Part shown: positions 21,468 to 31,442 of the stretch, piece after piece | Position numbering within the stretch: the first letter of the stretch is position 1 | How the letters are laid out: each line of letters starts with the position of its first letter | Assembly (NCBI RefSeq): GCF_014066305.1 | Contig: NW_023501056.1 | Coordinates: 336,501-400,500, forward strand | Reading direction: 5' to 3' | Length of the DNA stretch: 64,000 bases | Source: Letharia columbiana | Taxonomy: Eukaryota > Ascomycota > Lecanoromycetes > Lecanorales > Parmeliaceae | The notes under the pieces: generated by a model | What the model saw: only the letters and a program-made list of their open reading frames with translations | What the model was told of the DNA's origin: nothing | Database searches by the model: none | Translations under genes and position numbers: made by a program

Positions 21468-23762
21468 ATGACGAAGTGGGGCAGCAACAGCTTGCTTCCC
21501 ATAGTACTGACAACCATATGCTGTAATGCTGTTGCTCTCATCACGGCTGCACCAAGACCCTCTCCTGTGTCAATACCAGTAAGGACCGACTGGTTTGGAT
21601 ACGATGGCAATTGGAGTCCTGTGTCGGTCAGAGTAGGGACACCACCACAGTGGGTCGACCTTTTTGTCAGTACCGCTAGCCAGGAGACATGGGTCGTTGG
21701 GAATGGAGGCTGCGACGGTACTACTGAATGTCGGACCAAACGAGGTGGCGTCTTCCAATCCAACGAATCCAGCACCTGGGCCGATCAAGGACCATTTGTG
21801 CTAGGTCTTGATCCCCAGCTTGGCTTCAGTGGAGATGGAATTTACGGGTTTGATAACATATCTCTAAGCAACGACATCTCAGTACCCTCGCAGGTGGTCG
21901 GCGTCATCAATTCCACGGACTACTGGCTTGGTTTCTTTGGTCTTGGAGTCGAACCAACTAATTTTACCTCTGCCGACAAGCCAACTTTTCTCGACAATAT
22001 GGTGGAAACTATGAGCTTGATTCCAAGTCATAGTTATGGCTATACAGCCGGCGCCTATTATCGTAAGCTCTGTGTTAGTCCGAGATGGTAGAGTGACAGG
22101 ACGCTAATTGCATTAGGCTTGAAAAGTGTTCCTGCTTCGTTGGTACTGGGAGGGTTCGATGCCAACCGATTTGAGCCTCACAGTACAACTTTCGAACTAG
22201 ACCCAAACCAAAACCCAGTCGTCGCGCTCAATGAGATCACGGTGACCGCCCAACCGCTTCCGTCGTCTAACGTCAGCGCCGCATGGCCTAGCAATTCACT
22301 GACACTGCTTGGCTCTAGTGACGCAAATCTCTTCACTATAGACTCTTCAACGCCGTACCTTTGGTTACCCGAAGCAGTGTGTTTGGAATTTGAAAAAGCA
22401 TTCGGTCTTACTTACGATGACGTCGTTCAATTGTATACCTTTGGCTCCAATTCTACCCAACATGAAGTATTGGTCAATTGGAATATGACATTTCAATTCA
22501 CTGTCGCGGATTTACCAGGGTCTTCGAACTCGGTATCACTCTCTCTGCCTTATGAGGCTTTCGATTTGCAACTTTCCTATCCGTATCCTGGCCTGAACGC
22601 CAACCAGTCTTCACCTCCCACAAACTACTTTCCGCTTCGAAAAGCTGCGAACAACACACAATATACCATTGGAAGGACTTTCTTACAAGAAACCTATCTC
22701 AAAGTTGATTACGAGCGCAACAATTTCTCGATCTTTCAAGCAAAATTTTCCCCAAACGCTTTAGCAGACACAGACTTGATCTCTATTACCAGACCCCCGA
22801 ATAGTACATTCGAAGGACCAGAAGTTGTACCTCCGAAGCCGATCTTAAGCAAACCTGGGATAGCCGGCGTGGCTGCCGGTGGTGCCATAGCTCTCGTCTC
22901 TTTGATTTGTCTGATCGTACTCTGTATCCGTTCTCGACGGGGTGACAAAACTCATGACTACTTTAGAGAGAAGGAAGACGAAGACCAGCCCAGGAAGAAG
23001 ACCTCAAACAGTAGGTTCCTCAGATGGCTCTTCCGTCTACCCAAACCCGAAACACCAACAGAGATCGGCGGATCTGATAGATTCGCCTTTGAGGCTCCGA
23101 CCGGCCGGGAATGTATGGAGCTGCCGGCGAAGACAGCCAAGAGCGAACTTGAAGGAAGTGAGCCTGACACTCCAGTATATACTGAAGCTGATTACAGGAG
23201 TACTGGAAACGCGATCAATGCCATCGGCCATGATCCAGATGAACCAGTTGAGCTGCCTTACTGTTCGAGTGCTCGAGGCTACTATGAGCCTGAGACAGCC
23301 TCAAAGATTCGAATCTCGGACTCAGCTTCTGCTCCGGTCAAGCTCATTAAGGATTTGCATAGCTTGAGTCGGCAAAATACGCAGACTACCGCAGGGATCA
23401 GCAGCACAAGCAACACTCCGAGTAAAAGATCTAGTAAAGATGTTTCTCCGATTTTCATCGTCAGTCCAATTACACCCAGAGAAGCGAGTCCTGGGTTTTC
23501 ATCTCTCTCTACAATCGCAAGACGAGAAGCATGGTACGATTCCAAAGAGAGTTGGGGCGGCCAAAGAGTCAAGCGTGGCACGCCAGTCGTTAGTGACGAT
23601 GGGAAAACTCGAGGCTCGAAGAGCAGCAATGGATCGAGTGCCACCAGGGGTATCCCTCGGAGTGCACCGCGGATTTTCAGCTGGAAGGCAGATCCGGATC
23701 CGGAGCGAAGGGTTGTGGGAAATCATACTCCAACAGACAGTACGATTCACGCGCTTCCATGA
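21468..23762 (+). CDS. Aspartic-peptidase-A1-like membrane protein, probably inactive
   Basis: Two exons (21468-22062, 22117-23762) give 746 residues: a signal peptide (about 1-28, ending ALITAAPRP), an A1 pepsin-like lumenal domain (about 40-425, many N-x-S/T sites), one transmembrane helix (about 446-470, GVAAGGAIALVSLICLIVLC), then a basic start (RSRRGDK) and a 270-residue Ser-rich cytoplasmic tail. The position of the first catalytic motif (normally DTGS) reads VSTAS at about residues 67-71, with Ser in place of Asp. The second reads TIDSSTPYLWLP, keeping the Asp but losing the Gly. With one Asp of the dyad gone, proteolysis is unlikely. Similar membrane-anchored pseudo-A1 proteins are widespread in filamentous ascomycetes. 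A sensor or wall-binding role would be speculation. Confidence 0.85.
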
Positions 23763-24049
23763 CCTTTGGACAGTCGGGCGCGGGTGACATCATCTTCATT
23801 AACGATAGTATTGTGCTCTCATTTTCCATGATCATGTCACATCTAGAATACCCACAGAGATTGCTCTCACACCACTTCTTAGAGAACGCCAAAGGAGGGT
23901 ATCTAAGCCTAACCACAAGCATGTGACAAGATGAAAGATGTCTTGGCTCCTGGCCTAAGACATCAGGTGGCTCTTCTTTCGCCAACCACATCGTTGCGCC
24001 AAAAACAACACACTCGTATCAGCTCACGATCCACATCGACCCTGATCCC

Positions 24050-24442
24050 TCAAACCCTGTCATAGTTCCTCCGTCCCGGCGTTGGATATGGACTCTTCAA
24101 TCCCCCACTCCTACCCACAGGCATGTCCTCTTGATGGAGCGTGATCACCGACATGAGCTGCCATGGTCGCTTGTAGCGGTCACGAATGAGCTTGCGGCGA
24201 GAGAGCGACGTCGACGAGGAGGAGGACGAAGAAGATGACGAAGAGGAAGCGTTAGAGGTGGTACGGTTCCTCGGGGTCAATGTAGAGGAATCGGCCTTGA
24301 TGGCTTCGTATGTAGGGCGGCGCTCCATTGTGCCGGTGTTGGCAGAAGAGTGGTGGCTCGAAAAGTTTTGAGGGGATTGGTGTATGATGACGGGGTGTAT
24401 TCGCATGGTCTTGTACTGGGAAGTGTATTGGAATGGAAGCAT
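24050..24442 (-). CDS. Small basic hypothetical protein with poly-Ser tract
   Basis: I do not recognise this gene. The frame is 130 codons from 24442, or 92 codons from an internal ATG at 24328 (MERRPTYEAIKAD). It contains a run of 12 Ser, then a basic segment (SRRKLIRDRYKRPWQ) and ends SPYPTPGRRNYDRV. There is no signal peptide or membrane segment. The organised C-terminal part looks protein-like rather than random, but support is only from composition, and the frame could be spurious. Confidence 0.35.
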   Translation of the reverse strand: MLPFQYTSQYKTMRIHPVIIHQSPQNFSSHHSSANTGTMERRPTYEAIKADSSTLTPRNRTTSNASSSSSSSSSSSSTSLSRRKLIRDRYKRPWQLMSVITLHQEDMPVGRSGGLKSPYPTPGRRNYDRV

Positions 24443-25470
24443 ATGGGGCAGTATGAAGAGGGTTTATGTAGACAAAAGATACCAGATACCCAACACGAAA
24501 CCACGTCATACCTATTCTTTGCCCAACATGCAACACCGTCTGTATGGCGCAAAACTGTCTCGCCTCATCGATTGGAGTCAATTGATCCATCAAACCCGGA
24601 CATTGCGCTCAGCCACGCTGCTTTGAAACGGCACACGGCCGACTGAAACAGGAATGATAGGATCGCAACAATGACGTGCAACGGGTTTGAGACGTGGAAG
24701 ACGTGAGATCCTACCGTTGTACTCTTTCATGATAAGAGAGCCTTTTATCTTTTATGCGTTTGTGGGAAATGTTGTTTGAAGGGATACTGCCCAGTAGCGA
24801 TCCCCGGGGGGGAGGGGGGAGTGTTGCAGGATTCAGCTCAGCCTCGCCTGCGTGCTTCAGGGACGGACTGATTGCCGTCCGCTTGCCGCGGTTTGGATCA
24901 ACTTGACCGTGAGCTTTCGACTGGCACGCGAGCACAATATGACTGTTAACGAATGTGAGTATGGCTTTCATTTATTTCATTGATCGAATTGACGGGTCTG
25001 ATCATGAGCTCCAAGGTCTCTCTCTCTCTCTCTCTACTTTGGCGATAAGCTAGCCTAAAATAGCGAGACTTAGGGCTAAGAATCATTGCTGGACTTCGAG
25101 TCCATCTTTTCTTTATCGTGGGCCACCAGGGATCTTTCCCTTGATGACGTGATAGAACTGCGAAGGAAGCACAACATGTTTGTGATACTGGCCGATCGGA
25201 GACCTTGTTGTACATGAGTAGGATGCGTTTGTGTGGCAGGTGTTTGACTTGGTGTCAGACTGAAACTCGAAATCTTTGCCGCTTCCCTCCATTGGATACC
25301 ACAGCACAGCAAGGTATTAATGGCCCATGAATTACCAACCGCAATCGTGACCCTTTTCGGCCCAGTGGTCTCCGTAGGGATGAGGTACAGTGATTTTTTC
25401 TGAGCTTACTTCCACATGCCTCACTCTTGCCTGCTAGCCCAGGCCCGTGGCCGTGTACTCTCACGGCGAC
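24443..25470. other. Gene-free stretch with TC microsatellite
   Basis: No supported gene is present. It includes a (TC)n run near 25016-25035 and a short G-rich run near 24806-24820. The right end may still contain eroded 3' sequence of the CYP51 relic, but I could not align it. Confidence 0.45.
25016..25035. repeat. (TC)n microsatellite
   Basis: About nine to ten uninterrupted TC dinucleotides lie in intergenic sequence. Confidence 0.9.
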
Positions 25471-25475
25471 TTTAG

Positions 25476-26050
25476 TGATGGCCATATACGTCCTTGAAAG
25501 CGTCTTTCGCGCACTATCGCGCTTTCCGTTCCCGAGCAGTGGTGCGGGCGGGAATACGAAGTTGAAGGGCATCATATCGCCTTCCAACCCATGTTGGAGG
25601 CCACCAAAAGTCCTGCGGAACATTTCTCATACTTCTCGACCCTGCACTGAGCAGACGCCCGTCATCACGACGAGATCATCATCGAATGACGGAACGTTGG
25701 CTATTCCATTTAAGCCCTCCAACTGGAGAGATGCATTGATGTATTCTTGGACCTCGCTCTCGATCAAGGAAACAACGGACCGCAGGGCTCTATAAGTAAA
25801 TCCGAGCTGGAGAGATTGTTGCACGATTTTCAGGAAGGGAACAAAAGTCTGGAGCACAGACCAGGGCCAACTACCTTGTTCTATTCCACAAATTTGGAAT
25901 TTGGACAGTCATGTGCGATAGCGGAACCAATACAGGAGCTGCAAGATCTTTCCCGTGAGCCGAAAGCCTTGCCTTTCGCTCCTAAACATACGGTGATCTT
26001 TCGTAAAGACGACGCCATACTATTCGCTACTTCGCTACGCAACAACTTTC
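25476..26050 (-). pseudogene. Decayed CYP51 (sterol 14-alpha-demethylase) fragment
   Basis: The minus strand reads as the N-terminal-to-middle part of a fungal CYP51, the cytochrome P450 of ergosterol synthesis. Recognisable pieces in order are YGVVFT, TVCLGAKGK, DCPNSKFVE, ALRSVVSLIESEVQEY, VQGREV, and PFNFVFPPAPLLGNGKRD followed by TYMAI. They match the family order (KYGD-FT, TVYLG-KG, DCPNSKLMEQ, AL-S-VPLI--EV, LQG-EV, P-NFMLPWAPLP---KRD). Reading needs at least two frame changes. In-frame stops replace Gln after FVE (TAG) and Arg after GREV (TGA at 25629-25627); both could be C-to-T changes. The C-terminal half with the heme-binding loop is not found. It is a relic, not a gene, and the open frame on the opposite strand (25747-26160) is its shadow. 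Confidence 0.8.
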
Positions 26051-26149
26051 AAACCACATCGTGCGCAGTGAAAAGCATGTTCCGGCAGCAAAAGGCTCTC
26101 AATATTTCTTCGAGCAGTCTCATTGCTCAAGATTATACTTTCAAGGAAG

Positions 26150-27796
26150 GACGTTTATAAATTGTTAAAGGTTCGACTTGTCTACTGGCAGCCCGATCCT
26201 ACGGAGTCCGCCTCGGATCTCCAAATGACACCTTATACACTGGTGTCTGATAATTATACGTTATTAGTAAGATCAGGACGCTTGGCCTGGACAACACCCC
26301 GTTAACCAGAACGTCCAACCTTGAATGCAGCAATCGATGCTAATATCAATTAGCACTTCGCCATCAGTCTATATCATATACAGCACCTTGGTGGCAAACT
26401 ATGACTGCGATACATATTCTGCGCCCAATCTAGGTACCATCTATGACGAAGTCACGATTGGATACCCACGGGACGCCCTGTCAGCTGGCGTATGCTACCA
26501 TACCGATTGGAGGTCGATTGATTACACGGAATTATACTACCCTCCGCCCGATCGCGAGGTGGTCACGCAAGCTGCGTGTTCTATGGATTACAGAGATCCG
26601 CGTACTGTAGACTCGTCCAAGATCCCGGCTGGTACTCCAATATTTTCTATTCCCGGCGGTGTCTCGAAAGTCGATCCTCTTTGGAGCACTTGCACTCCTG
26701 CGGCTCCTCGGAGATACGACCCTCCCCGAGCGCTGACCAAGACTAGAAATCTTGTTCCGACGCCAACTCCCCCATCTGTGACTCAAGCTGAGCCTGAACC
26801 TTCAGCAACCCTGCAATAGGCCGTCGGGACTGGCGCTCTCAGCACGGCAAATGTAGCAGATGTTGGGCAGGTTTCTCAACATCCGAACTCTCAAGATCTC
26901 GGCGCTGCAAGTGGAGGCGATCCAGTCTCTACAAAAGGAAAGCAAGACGGTGATTCAGGGTCACAACAGGCTCCAGGCGCGAAAGGCAATCAACCAGATC
27001 CTCGAAACCCCGGCACTTCTGATTCTCCCAGCGTAGGGAGTGGAGGGAATTCGGCCTCTGTGCATCTCTACAGGAGACTCCTGGTGGAGGCCTTGAATTA
27101 GGCACAGTGACGATTGCACCTGGGGCTGAGACCACACACTCAGGTCACGTTGTCTCCGTTGGCTCTAGTTTCGTGCTTGGGGGATGGCACCTCCTTTGAT
27201 CTGCAATCACCACATCCAGGTGCCCCTCCAGGGCTAGCACCAGCTCTCCGCTTCAACAGGGTGTATCTAGTGGTATTGTGGTAATGGGTACCATGAGCCT
27301 TCCATCGGGAGCTCAAACAATATACTCGGGGCACACGATGTCCGTCGGCTCTAATATCTTTGCCGTAGACGGAACCTCTTACCGTAAAGGCGCCAGCGGT
27401 AAGCTTGTATTCGGAACCATGACTCTCCCTCCAGGGTCCGAAATCACACCGTCAGGCCACGTCATTCCTGTTGGCTCCAGTTCTGCGGTCGTCGATGGCA
27501 CCTCATACACCTGGGCTGCACCCGCATCCTCACCAACTTCAACGCCTGCAAGTGAAAATATTGGAGGCCTCATCATGTCCGCATTCGGAAAAAGTGCAGC
27601 AGCGAACTCATCCTCTTCACCGCTAGCTTATACAGGTGGCGCGTCGAGCTCGCTGGTGCTTTTGAGACCTGGACTGCCTACGACGATGATGGTGACATAT
27701 AATGTACTTCTCAGTTTTCTAAATATTCAAGCGGGCATGATGTTACATATCAACCTTCTGGCCTTATTTGAGGATCTATTTCTTATCGACTTATAA
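26150..27796 (+). pseudogene. Decayed repeat-type cell-surface protein gene
   Basis: The plus strand keeps pieces of a typical fungal secreted surface protein: VRLVYWQPDP, then SPSVYIIYSTLVANYDC, GTIYDEVTIGYP, SKVDPLWSTCTP and RYDPPRAL, followed by a Ser/Pro linker and three tandem units of about 40 residues (cores GTVTIAPG..SGHVVSVGSS, GTMSLPSG..SGHTMSVGSN, GTMTLPPG..SGHVIPVGSS, each closing with GTSY/F). The end (SLVLLRPGLPTTMMVTYNVLLSFLN) may be an old anchor. The frame is broken by a TAG at 26817-26819, by a frame change near 27065-27100 that a 41-nt intron could also explain, and by an extra G in the GGGGG run near 27180 that shifts VLGDGTSF. No convincing start or signal peptide was found. 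Sequencing error could explain one break, hardly all. Confidence 0.65.
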
Positions 27797-28163
27797 TTAG
27801 TTAACCTCTTCCCAGGGCTGAAAAGAACCAATTTTCGAGCATGGTCCGACTCGAACGTCCTCTCACCAATTAAGACCCCCCCCCGACAAACCGTAAATCG
27901 GCTCTCCGCAATGTCAGCTTGCGGCCGTATTCCTCCGTACATCTTTCTAAAGCCGGTTATAAAATGAAATAGACACAACTTGACAAACATAGTCGCTGTG
28001 CTCGGTTTGAAACAGCTTTCCATACATTACAACTGACGAACTCGACACCTACCATTCGAACCATTCGAGACACTCAGCTCGTCACATCGCAGCTCTCTGG
28101 GCTTGAGTACAAATCAGCCAGGATAACTATCTCGAGTATCTGCTTAGCGTCGAAAATTTCCCG
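27797..28163. other. Short gene-free gap
   Basis: No gene is supported. It contains a run of nine C at 27876-27884 and is the 3' side of both the surface-protein relic and the minus-strand secreted-protein gene. Confidence 0.45.
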
Positions 28164-28914
28164 TCACTGCGTCCACAACCAACCCCCTCCCACCGTTCCC
28201 TCCGTCCCATCAACCAGAACATCAAACTCGAAATCCCACCCCGCGTACGTCTGCGCGACATTCTTCACTCCGATCAGCACATTACTACACCTACACATTG
28301 CGGGGTCAGCATCACTTTGTGGACGCGAAAATATCAGGTTGTAAGACCGGTTTTGTGGGGGCATGAAAAAGGCAAGAATTCACAAATGGCCACTTACATA
28401 TCCCAGGTCATGTTTGCCTCCGGCCAGATATATAGATCTGTACTTTCATCCTGGCCCCCTGGATGGTCGGATTCATACACCCTTTCCCCCATGCCCATCG
28501 GTTCAAAGCGCTGCTCGTGATGCAACGACATGTCGCGAACTGCTTTCCGCAACGCTTCTTCTACCTCGTTTTCCTGTCTGGACGAACTAACGCCTTGGAA
28601 AAGGTGGCACCACAGGCTGATGTCGGAATACCGCACGGGGTAGACGTACGGCACTGGAGGCGGAGCGACGCTGCGCTGATGTCAGACCTGAGTTTTTACA
28701 GAACATCTCGACAAAGAACTTACTCGAGTGGAGAATTGGGGGCTCGGAGTGCACTGGTGGAATTGGGGGGGTGGGTTGCGTTTTCGAGCAGTGTCAATGA
28801 TGACGGTAGCGTGAGAGATGGCGGCGAATCTGGGAGAGCGAGAGGTGGCGCTGTGGCAGCGTGGGCGCTCAGCTGGATTAAGGCTGCGAAACGAAACACG
28901 TTGAACGTCTTCAT
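28164..28914 (-). CDS. Small secreted protein of unknown function
   Basis: I do not recognise the family. Three exons (28914-28724, 28670-28398, 28290-28164) join in frame to 196 residues. GTAAGT donors at both introns and exact frame keeping support the model. The N-terminus MKTFNVFRFAALIQLSAHAATA is a good signal peptide with a cleavage site near residue 22. The mature protein is about 174 residues with only two clear Cys, in LWCHLFQG and DMCSNVLIG, which might pair. It ends GWDFEFDVLVDGTEGTVGGGWLWTQ. There is no membrane anchor. Size and secretion would fit an extracellular or effector-like protein, but that is inference. It lies in the accessory island beside the gene relics. Confidence 0.7.
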
Positions 28915-29430
28915 ATCTGAGCGATACGAGAACGTAGAAATGAGTGTTGAAACAGTTAAGAAGAAGAATCATGTGAGAAGGCTCGAGAGTACTTTTGTTC
29001 CATTTCGTCGCATGGAAACACGGTTTGCGTTCCAACGGATACCTTTCTTGCGACGCACAGACTGTGCATCTATATTCCTACAGCGCAGAAGACTCGTCGC
29101 AAAAACTACCGGCGCAAGTAGGGGACCTGGGTTTGAAAAGAGCGATATTTTGACAACAGTCGGAAGCATGTACCAGAAGGACGAGCACTTGACGGAATTG
29201 GCAACTCGTTGCGAACAAAACTCGAGCAATAGAAAAAATGTCTTTCGAACAGAAAAAGTAGAAATCATGACTGGTGGAGCCTCAGGCCCAAACGAGAGTA
29301 TTGGATTTTGACCAGCAAAACCACGGACGAAAGACCCGGACCAGACATAAAGACAAGAATACTTCCAAGCAGAGACGAAAACACCTCACCTTCTTTCCTA
29401 CCTTCCCCCCCCGAAGAACGCCATCAACCC
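28915..29430. other. Gap between two minus-strand genes
   Basis: This holds the promoter of the small secreted protein and the 3' end of the Cys-rich gene. Overlapping open frames on both strands have no recognisable content. Confidence 0.45.
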
Positions 29431-30315
29431 TCACGGGACAACCTCCCCACTACAGCACAAACACATCAGGCACGCATCCAGATGCTTCGAAAAGCCCGGC
29501 TCGTTCTGTCCCGGCAGCCGCCGGCTCGAATGCTTCGTCCACGCCTCCCTCCCACAGCCCGGCGTGGCGCACGCGGCCCTGGCCCTGACCGTGCCCGGAC
29601 GGTGGTCGACGTGCAGCACGCGCCGGCGCCGCCCGCCCGTCCCCGCGCGCCTCACGTGCGTGCGTTCGAGCGTGCGGCGGCGGGCGTCGCCGGTGGCGTA
29701 GGTGGCGAGTTCGGTCTCGAGGCGGCAGGTGTGGCATTTGGCGTCGGCGAAGATGGCCCGCCGGCACGTGCAGGCGGAGTGGCCGGGCCGGTGCTGCCGT
29801 CTCAGGCGGAGGCTGCAGCGTTTGCAGAGGATCGATCGCCGGCTCGGGAGCCCGTTGGTGATCTTGCGGTGGTAGTAGTTGCTCCAGCTGTGGAGGCAGT
29901 CGTTGCACACGTTGAAGCACCGGGTGGGGAACGGCGGGTGCGATTGCGGATCCGTTTGCCTGCAGGGTCGCATGGTGACCCGTGTGGTGGGCCCGTTGGG
30001 GCAAGGGATCCGCTGCTGCGCCGCCGGGACGTTGTAGATTTTGCGCATGTCGTCACACTGTGCTCCGAGTTTCAGTTGGAGGAAGTCGTTGGGATCCTTG
30101 CGGTTGGGGGCCGGGGGATTGTGGAGGTTTTGTGTCTGCAGCACGATAGGGTCGAGCGAATGCAGGATTCGCTGCGTCTGATGTCTTAGATTCATATAGT
30201 CGAGAAGGTTTAGATTTCCGAGTAGACGGTTCTGCAAACCATATGTTTCCCTGTCAAGAATAAATTCGAGCATTTTTTGGCCGGTACTGGGTGGAGGTCG
30301 ATTAGGTTGAGCCAT
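29431..30315 (-). CDS. Cys-rich F-box-like protein in a GC-rich block
   Basis: The 294-residue single-exon frame begins with a short linker and an F-box-like helix pair (NRLLGNLNLLDYMNLRHQTQRIL, about residues 30-52). It continues with Cys-rich modules spaced like small zinc knuckles: CFNVCNDCLHSW, ILCKRCSLRLR, CTCRRAIFADAKCHTC, CATPGCGREAW and CLMCLCC. Similar F-box-like, Cys-rich proteins of unknown role are common and lineage-specific in ascomycetes; substrate recruitment to SCF is only a guess. The 3' two thirds are strikingly GC-rich, unlike the first 270 nt and the neighbours, so long open frames occur in other frames too and must not be taken for genes. Confidence 0.65.
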   Translation of the reverse strand: MAQPNRPPPSTGQKMLEFILDRETYGLQNRLLGNLNLLDYMNLRHQTQRILHSLDPIVLQTQNLHNPPAPNRKDPNDFLQLKLGAQCDDMRKIYNVPAAQQRIPCPNGPTTRVTMRPCRQTDPQSHPPFPTRCFNVCNDCLHSWSNYYHRKITNGLPSRRSILCKRCSLRLRRQHRPGHSACTCRRAIFADAKCHTCRLETELATYATGDARRRTLERTHVRRAGTGGRRRRVLHVDHRPGTVRARAACATPGCGREAWTKHSSRRLPGQNEPGFSKHLDACLMCLCCSGEVVP

Positions 30316-31442
30316 AACGGGCTAGAAGGTGTTTTTTGGGAGTTTCTATTAGTCTGATGAGGAAATAGTATTTGATGACTGCAGTGTGACTTTGATCCTC
30401 GTAATCGTTGGAATGAGGAATTCGGCGGGATGAACCACTCCAGGATAGAAAACACCCCATTGTCCTTCGGAACTGATCCATTCATAGATCTTCAAAGAGG
30501 ACAACGCCAACAAGTGTACAAGATAAAGAACGTCTTTCTTCGTCAAAGGATTGCAGATCCGCCCAAGCTGATCAATGGATATGAATGGAGACTTGTCCCG
30601 AGCCTCGCCACAAGACAGTAAGGCTTCCCCAAAATATAGAGTCTGTCAGATGTATAGGTAGGATCCGCGCAGCAGCAGCGTATTATTACCAACAACCAGA
30701 ATCAGTTCCCGTTCGTTTCTTGGACAAAGGGAACCCAAGAGGTACTATGCAGTCAAGGACCTTCCTGCTTTATCTTCCATTCCCGCACGCTGCCACAAAA
30801 AGTTGGCAGTTGTGAGCACTACTCTTCCACAATCGGCGACTATGGGTAGCAAGTCGAAACAATTGGCTGTTGAAAGGGAAGGATACATCAAGCAGTAGGT
30901 ATCTGACAAGGAAGTGCTCTTCTCAACAATGGAAATGCGACAGTTTGGGACAAAGGAACAGTCACGATCATGAAAAAGTGCCCACCTTCTCATCTCAAAT
31001 TGATAGTTATGGGGATGAATTTGCTTCGATAGATGTGAGAAAATTGGCGACTCGTAAAGACTAAATTCAGATCACTAACAGAAACCGAAATTGAGGACTG
31101 CTCAAGAGCTGAATTGAAGCGGAATATGTGAGTTTCTTTACAAGCGAGATCGAATTGAGCAAAAGAGATAGAGTCCTGAAGCTGGAATGAACGTCCATTA
31201 CCTCCGTCTCCCCCAAGAATAATCGAATCTCATGGAATGAGTACCCCATTACAGCACACGCACACCAAGCTCGCGTCTGTATGCTTTCAATGCTGGACGT
31301 CCAGAACCATAGCAGGACCATACAGCGATCACCTACTGATACCACCACTTCTCAGGCTATCATCCAGCTGTATCAGCCATGGTTAATTAATACATGGCAT
31401 CAATCTGTTGGTCCATGACACGCGTGAGTACCGTGGCTTGAT
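30316..31442. other. 1.1-kb gene-free stretch
   Basis: Only short frames (up to 93 codons) are present and none resembles a protein. It contains the promoter of the Cys-rich gene and the 3' region of the dehydrogenase gene. Confidence 0.45.

Noticed and set aside
25747..26160. 137-codon plus-strand open frame
   Set aside because: It overlaps the minus-strand CYP51 relic, whose family match is strong. The plus frame has no motif or signal and is a shadow.
26325..26819. Reading the 164-codon frame as a complete functional gene
   Set aside because: It starts within the family's conserved region without a signal peptide and stops at a TAG before the repeats that follow. It fits a fragment of the broken surface-protein gene.
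29308..30189. 293-codon plus-strand frame opposite the Cys-rich gene
   Set aside because: GC-rich sequence leaves several frames open. This one is Ala/Gly/Val/Arg-rich with no motif, while the minus frame has regularly spaced Cys pairs and an F-box-like helix.
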